Under the pieces are notes generated by a model, which was not told where the DNA came from, searched no databases, and saw only the letters and a program-made list of their open reading frames with translations. A stretch of DNA of 64,000 nucleotides from an uncultured Dermabacteraceae bacterium (lineage in GTDB: Bacteria; Actinomycetota; Actinomycetes; Actinomycetales; Dermabacteraceae): positions 1 through 64,000 of the forward strand of contig CALTZZ010000001.1 of assembly GCA_943913905.1 (NCBI GenBank), read 5' to 3'. Every line of letters begins with the position of its first letter. The first letter of the stretch is position 1. The position numbers and the translations under genes were made by a program. Shown here piece after piece: positions 61,082 through 64,000 of the stretch.

Positions 61082-61461
61082 GTTTCCTCCGGAGCATCCA
61101 AGATGGTGTCGAGCATGGTGTGGAGTTCAGCGCGTGCCACGCTCGCGAGTCGTGCCGACGCTGCCGCGCTCTCGAGGTCACCCTCGATCTCGCGCAGTAA
61201 CTGCTCCCGGACCAGGTCAGAGTCCCGAGGAAGCACGTAGTAGCCCTTGCCGGGCACGTTAGCGACGAACCCGTCGGTGACGAGTTCTTGGTAGGCACGC
61301 TTAGTGGTGATGACACTGACGCGGAGATCCCGGGCAAGCACACGGATCGAAGGCAACGCCTCCCCCGTTACAACCTCACCCGAAAGGATTGCTGTTTTGA
61401 TCTGCGCAGCAATCTGTTCGTAGATAGGCGCACCGGCGGTGTTAGAAATGATGACCCGCAC
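61078..61461 (-). CDS. GntR-family regulator (YtrA subfamily)
   Basis: The 127-residue protein is the short YtrA type. The winged HTH (PIYEQIAAQIKTAILSGEV, LPSIRVLARDLRVSVITTKRAYQEL) is followed by a brief helical tail rather than a large effector domain. It probably represses the adjacent ABC genes; members of this group respond to cell-wall-active compounds. I chose GTG 61461 (VRVIISNTAGAPIYEQ), which follows AAAGGAG; a longer frame is possible. It overlaps the ATPase start by 4 nt. A palindrome lies upstream at 61487. Confidence 0.88.
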   Translation of the reverse strand: MRVIISNTAGAPIYEQIAAQIKTAILSGEVVTGEALPSIRVLARDLRVSVITTKRAYQELVTDGFVANVPGKGYYVLPRDSDLVREQLLREIEGDLESAAASARLASVARAELHTMLDTILDAPEET

Positions 61462-61486
61462 CCCCACTCCTTTCTGCCTATACACA

Positions 61487-61501
61487 GCATATACAGTATG
61501 C
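61487..61501 (-). promoter_or_regulatory. Candidate operator/promoter of the GntR-ABC module
   Basis: GCATATACAGTATGC has inverted GCATA/TATGC arms around 5 nt. TATA-rich sequence on both strands makes this a likely promoter with an overlapping repressor site, 26-40 bp upstream of the GntR start. Confidence 0.5.
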
Positions 61502-61518
61502 ACAACGGTGCGCAACAT

Positions 61519-62164
61519 TCACAGAGCTATACCCCCACGCCTCGACGCTCGCGTGGTAGACCACCCAGCACGCGCGGAAACAAGGTTCTGGTCGACACTA
61601 CTGACACACAAGTAGTCGATTCGCTAACCTCGCCAGACTGCCACCCCCTTATCGCTGCCCACTCAAAGCAGAACCTCCATGAAACACGTGCACAAATAGG
61701 CTGGAACGAAACCCGTTGAGACAACCGTGGACACACTGGCAGACATCTCTCAAAAGACGCACCCACAGCGACGGCACACCAGCCCACACCTCCAGTAATC
61801 GCCAGATACTGGAGCTAAGCAGGCCTACTCGCAGGCAAAAAGACACCCCTGCACCATCAAAACTCAAATACGCCAGAAATAAAGAAAGAAGCGCAGCACC
61901 GCACAATCATCACAAGCAAGCACTTCATTCACTCACATTCAACTACCCACCCGTCTGTTGCAATTTCAATAAACACCTTTGAAAAATAAATTGAAATTAC
62001 AACTGAACTAAAACCGTTAAACTAAGGCCCAAGGGGAGGCATCATTACACGTAGGCAAGGTCGCCCTTTGGCGGAGAGTAGGCGTAAACAATTCTCCACT
62101 TAGCAACAGATACGCCCACTTCATTCCAATTAGATAAAGTCTCTTCTGTAACAAGATTGTTATT
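61519..62164. other. Long gene-free stretch with a shift to low G+C
   Basis: No credible gene was seen. From about 61850 the base composition falls (about 41% G+C by hand count over 61861-62160). AATTTCAAT (61962-61970) and ATTGAAATT (61990-61998) form a 9-bp inverted repeat. This may be the left edge of acquired DNA. Confidence 0.55.
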
Positions 62165-62884
62165 ATGAACAAGACAAGGCAGACGCGAAAGCTCGCGTTA
62201 TCCGTACTCTCTTTCATGGCAGCATTGACCATGTGTATCACACCTAGTTTGGCTACAACCCCTTCTAGCAACACTTCTGGTAAAAGTGATGCTGCACTCA
62301 TCGAGCACATGGATAACAACGGGGTGCTGCCAAAAGACAAGCAAGCTGGCCTAGTCGCCAAAGTGAAGGCAGGAACCCCCCTCGAGGCCAACACCGCGAC
62401 GTCGAAACCGATAAAGAAAAACACGTCAATCGAAGATGGGTTCACAGTGACCCGCGAAGAGTTCTCTGATGGTTCCTTCCTTGAAACAGCTGTCGAATTA
62501 GACGAACCCTCGCCTGCTCCCGGCGGTGTGTCTACACGTGCAATCAAAGGATGCAGTTCTCGAGGCGGCACCGGGTACCGTGCAATGTCCAATTGCCTTG
62601 TCTACGCGAACGGCACCACCTATTCCGTGAACTTCCGAGCTAGCTGGGTATACCAGCAAAACGGCACCGGCCGGATTTCTAAGGTGTGGGACCCAAGCGT
62701 CCAGGTCTACCTCGGGACTTTCTCTAACACATCTCTCAAAATCACACGTAAGACCTCAACTAGCTCTTCTCCAGCACAAGCTCGCCTCCAGTGGAGGTAC
62801 ACTGCAATGGGCAACGCCGCCCAAGGGGACGCGGCCCTATATCTCAATGTAACTGATCGAAAGGCTTCAACTTCAGTGAACTAG
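62165..62884 (+). CDS. Secreted protein of unknown function
   Basis: The 239-residue protein has a Sec signal peptide (about 1-30, ALSVLSFMAALTMCITPSLA). An acidic/Lys-rich linker follows, and a C-terminal Ser/Thr/Tyr-rich beta-type domain has two cysteines (IKGCSSRGGTGYRAMSNCLVY). Blocks such as SVNFRASWVYQQNG and ARLQWRYTAMGN suggest a secreted beta-sandwich. The pattern DGFTVTREEFSDGS then occurs in other Gram-positive secreted proteins of unknown role. G+C is lower than in the housekeeping genes. A 63-residue TM protein follows 46 bp downstream. Confidence 0.75.
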   Translation: MNKTRQTRKLALSVLSFMAALTMCITPSLATTPSSNTSGKSDAALIEHMDNNGVLPKDKQAGLVAKVKAGTPLEANTATSKPIKKNTSIEDGFTVTREEFSDGSFLETAVELDEPSPAPGGVSTRAIKGCSSRGGTGYRAMSNCLVYANGTTYSVNFRASWVYQQNGTGRISKVWDPSVQVYLGTFSNTSLKITRKTSTSSSPAQARLQWRYTAMGNAAQGDAALYLNVTDRKASTSVN

Positions 62885-62930
62885 CTGGACACAGCGAAGT
62901 TGATACGAAACAAAAGGAACTAGAACAATC

Positions 62931-63122
62931 ATGAGTGGCGCTTCCCCGATGGGAATAATCCTTGCCAACATTCTCGTCAATGGCGCAGCAGGAATACTAC
63001 CAACGATTGCGATCCTCATCGTTGGAGTTCTAATTCTGCGACGCCTTCCTAAATCCCCTCGACCGCAAGATAGGGCGAAGGAACCAAGCACCACCCGCAC
63101 AGAACACAGCGAGGATCGTTAG
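62931..63122 (+). CDS. One-TM small protein, partner of the secreted protein
   Basis: The protein has 63 residues. One membrane helix (about 9-36, ILANILVNGAAGILPTIAILIVG) precedes a charged cytosolic tail (RRLPKSPRPQDRAKEPS). The ATG follows a GGAAC stretch. The gene follows the secreted-protein gene by 46 bp, so they are likely a pair. An immunity, anchoring or export role is possible. No motif was recognised. Confidence 0.65.
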   Translation: MSGASPMGIILANILVNGAAGILPTIAILIVGVLILRRLPKSPRPQDRAKEPSTTRTEHSEDR

Positions 63123-63159
63123 AGAGCTACACAGCAAACTACTACTCCTCTGCATAAAA

Positions 63160-63202
63160 GATGCACTAGTTCAGAGGGCATTTTCCCTCGAACTAGTGCA
63201 TC
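63160..63202. terminator. Large hairpin after the islet genes
   Basis: GATGCACTAGTTC (63160-63172) pairs with GAACTAGTGCATC (63190-63202), continued by GAGGG/CCCTC. There is no U-tract, so a terminator is plausible but not certain. Confidence 0.6.
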
Positions 63203-63261
63203 GCTCTGCTCAAAACATTTCGCCGCCTAGTAGGACAAGTCTGACCCCTTATTGCAGGAGG

Positions 63262-64000
63262 TCATAGCGCTCCCAGACGATTCGGGTGCCGTTGCGTTGG
63301 GGGCTCTTCCGAGGGTGGCGTGACTTGATAGCCGAGCTCATGCAGGCTATCAGCGGCAGCGCCGGGCGCGTCTCGAACTGCGGCTCTAGTCTGAGTTAGC
63401 CTCCATTTAATTCGAGCTTCTTTGAGGACTTCAAGGGCATCATCTCTGCGGTTGATCCCGAACTCATCGATTAACATTTCTATCAGGTCTTCGAGCGCGG
63501 GCCTGAACCTGTGTCCCCCGAGGGGGAAATGCAGGTTTTGAAGGGTTGGCACCGGACTCTCACTCACACCTATCCGCCCTGGACGCTTCGATGTTCGGCC
63601 CGCTCGTACCATTGCATACGTCATTGAGTCACGGTGGGCATACAAATGCATTTGAGCTGCGGGAACGTTCTTAGGCTGGCGTTTGTACTCAACCCTAAAG
63701 AGCGGGTTCCGTTGATCTAAGCAACGAACTTCGAAATTCGAGCCTTCAATGGCGAGAAACTTCGTCTCGAGATCCCAGGTGCACAAGAAATTAGCTTCAA
63801 GCCTGAGCAACACTTCGGCGTTACAGGTGAGCGGAACCCCACCCTTGTCGCCTTGCCGAACCACCACGCGATCGTTCACGACTTTTGCATTGAAAGGAGC
63901 GCACTTAGGCGACACCGGCCGCACAGTAGGTGTTAGGTGCTCGGCAAATGTTTTCGTCTCGACGCGAAGGGAGGTAAGACTGTCAGTCTCGCCTAAGGAG
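63262..64000 (-). CDS. Conserved actinobacterial protein of unknown function, N-terminus beyond window
   Basis: The frame is open to the window edge (at least 245 residues seen); the first visible residues read SLGETDSLTSLRVETKTF. It continues with CAPFNAKVVNDRVVVRQGDKGGVPLT, LFRVEYKRQPKNVPAAQMHLYAHRDSM, and then FPLGGHRFRPALEDLIEMLIDEFG. It ends with RAAVRDAPGAAADSLHELGYQV. This layout is common in actinobacteria, often annotated as hypothetical. The function is unknown. No start codon is in view that I would prefer. Confidence 0.75.
   Translation of the reverse strand, partial: SLGETDSLTSLRVETKTFAEHLTPTVRPVSPKCAPFNAKVVNDRVVVRQGDKGGVPLTCNAEVLLRLEANFLCTWDLETKFLAIEGSNFEVRCLDQRNPLFRVEYKRQPKNVPAAQMHLYAHRDSMTYAMVRAGRTSKRPGRIGVSESPVPTLQNLHFPLGGHRFRPALEDLIEMLIDEFGINRRDDALEVLKEARIKWRLTQTRAAVRDAPGAAADSLHELGYQVTPPSEEPPTQRHPNRLGAL

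Noticed and set aside
1..64000. CRISPR arrays, rRNA, insertion sequences and phage structural genes
   Set aside because: No regularly spaced repeats, transposase motifs or phage proteins were seen on either strand.

Overview
The window is about 62% G+C, densely coded on both strands, with GTG starts common and short 4-nt overlaps between neighbours. Its gene families (the alkaline-phosphatase-like membrane protein / GT2 / DUF5926 run, serS next to a Cof-type hydrolase and pheA, actinobacterial DUF559-type proteins, mycobacterial-type small domains) point to an actinobacterium. A Micrococcales member of the Dermabacteraceae kind is my best guess; this is inference from gene content, since no rRNA is present. 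I found no rRNA, tRNA, CRISPR array or insertion sequence.

Layout. 1-11.9 kb: housekeeping (HAD phosphatase, serS, diacylglycerol kinase-like, pheA), a cell-envelope cluster (membrane protein, glycosyltransferase, DUF5926), a uracil permease, a large membrane protein, a flavin reductase. 12-16.8 kb: argS, a secreted SLH-CAP protein broken by three lesions, an esterase-like protein lacking its catalytic His, an MTA/SAH nucleosidase. 16.9-27.1 kb: a BCCT transporter, a lipoprotein, a 59-residue ribbon-helix-helix protein, a rhodanese, HAD and PfkB enzymes, an SPFH protein, glutaminase, a frameshifted aldo/keto reductase, a LacI regulator. 27.3-33.8 kb: a GT2 enzyme, a sodium:solute symporter with a small partner, and the cstA-ybdD pyruvate-uptake pair. 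34-38.7 kb: a murein-peptide salvage group (DUF819 permease, dipeptide epimerase, NlpC/P60, with a beta-lactamase-fold serine hydrolase alongside). 38.9-46.4 kb: DoxX, a secreted metallophosphoesterase with a five-unit PHO-box-like array, AzlCD, a second BCCT transporter, NUDIX. 46.7-50.2 kb: accessory genes, including a DUF559-type nuclease-like gene bracketed by two copies of a 53-bp palindromic element. 50.4-52.7 kb: an rRNA methyltransferase and an asparaginase.

The most interesting part is 52.8-58.4 kb. An MntR-type DtxR regulator lies next to a four-gene metal ABC importer. Divergent from the importer is an NrdF-type ribonucleotide reductase subunit in which three of the four metal-binding glutamates are replaced by Gln117, Ser177 and Lys211. 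This is the QSK signature of the metal-free class Ie enzymes that use a DOPA radical. The importer and nrdF each have a similar 18-bp palindrome upstream (TTCGGT-N4-CGAA core) that resembles the corynebacterial MntR operator. My reading is a manganese-starvation module: when Mn is low, the cell makes an Mn importer and an RNR subunit that needs no metal.

The right end (58.5-64 kb) has a complete HSL-type esterase, a GntR/ABC module whose ATPase carries an in-frame TGA, and a low-G+C islet (about 41% by hand count at 61861-62160) with a secreted protein and a one-TM partner. A nonamer, GGCCGACGG, occurs 26 times on both strands and in coding and non-coding DNA, about ten times more than base composition predicts.
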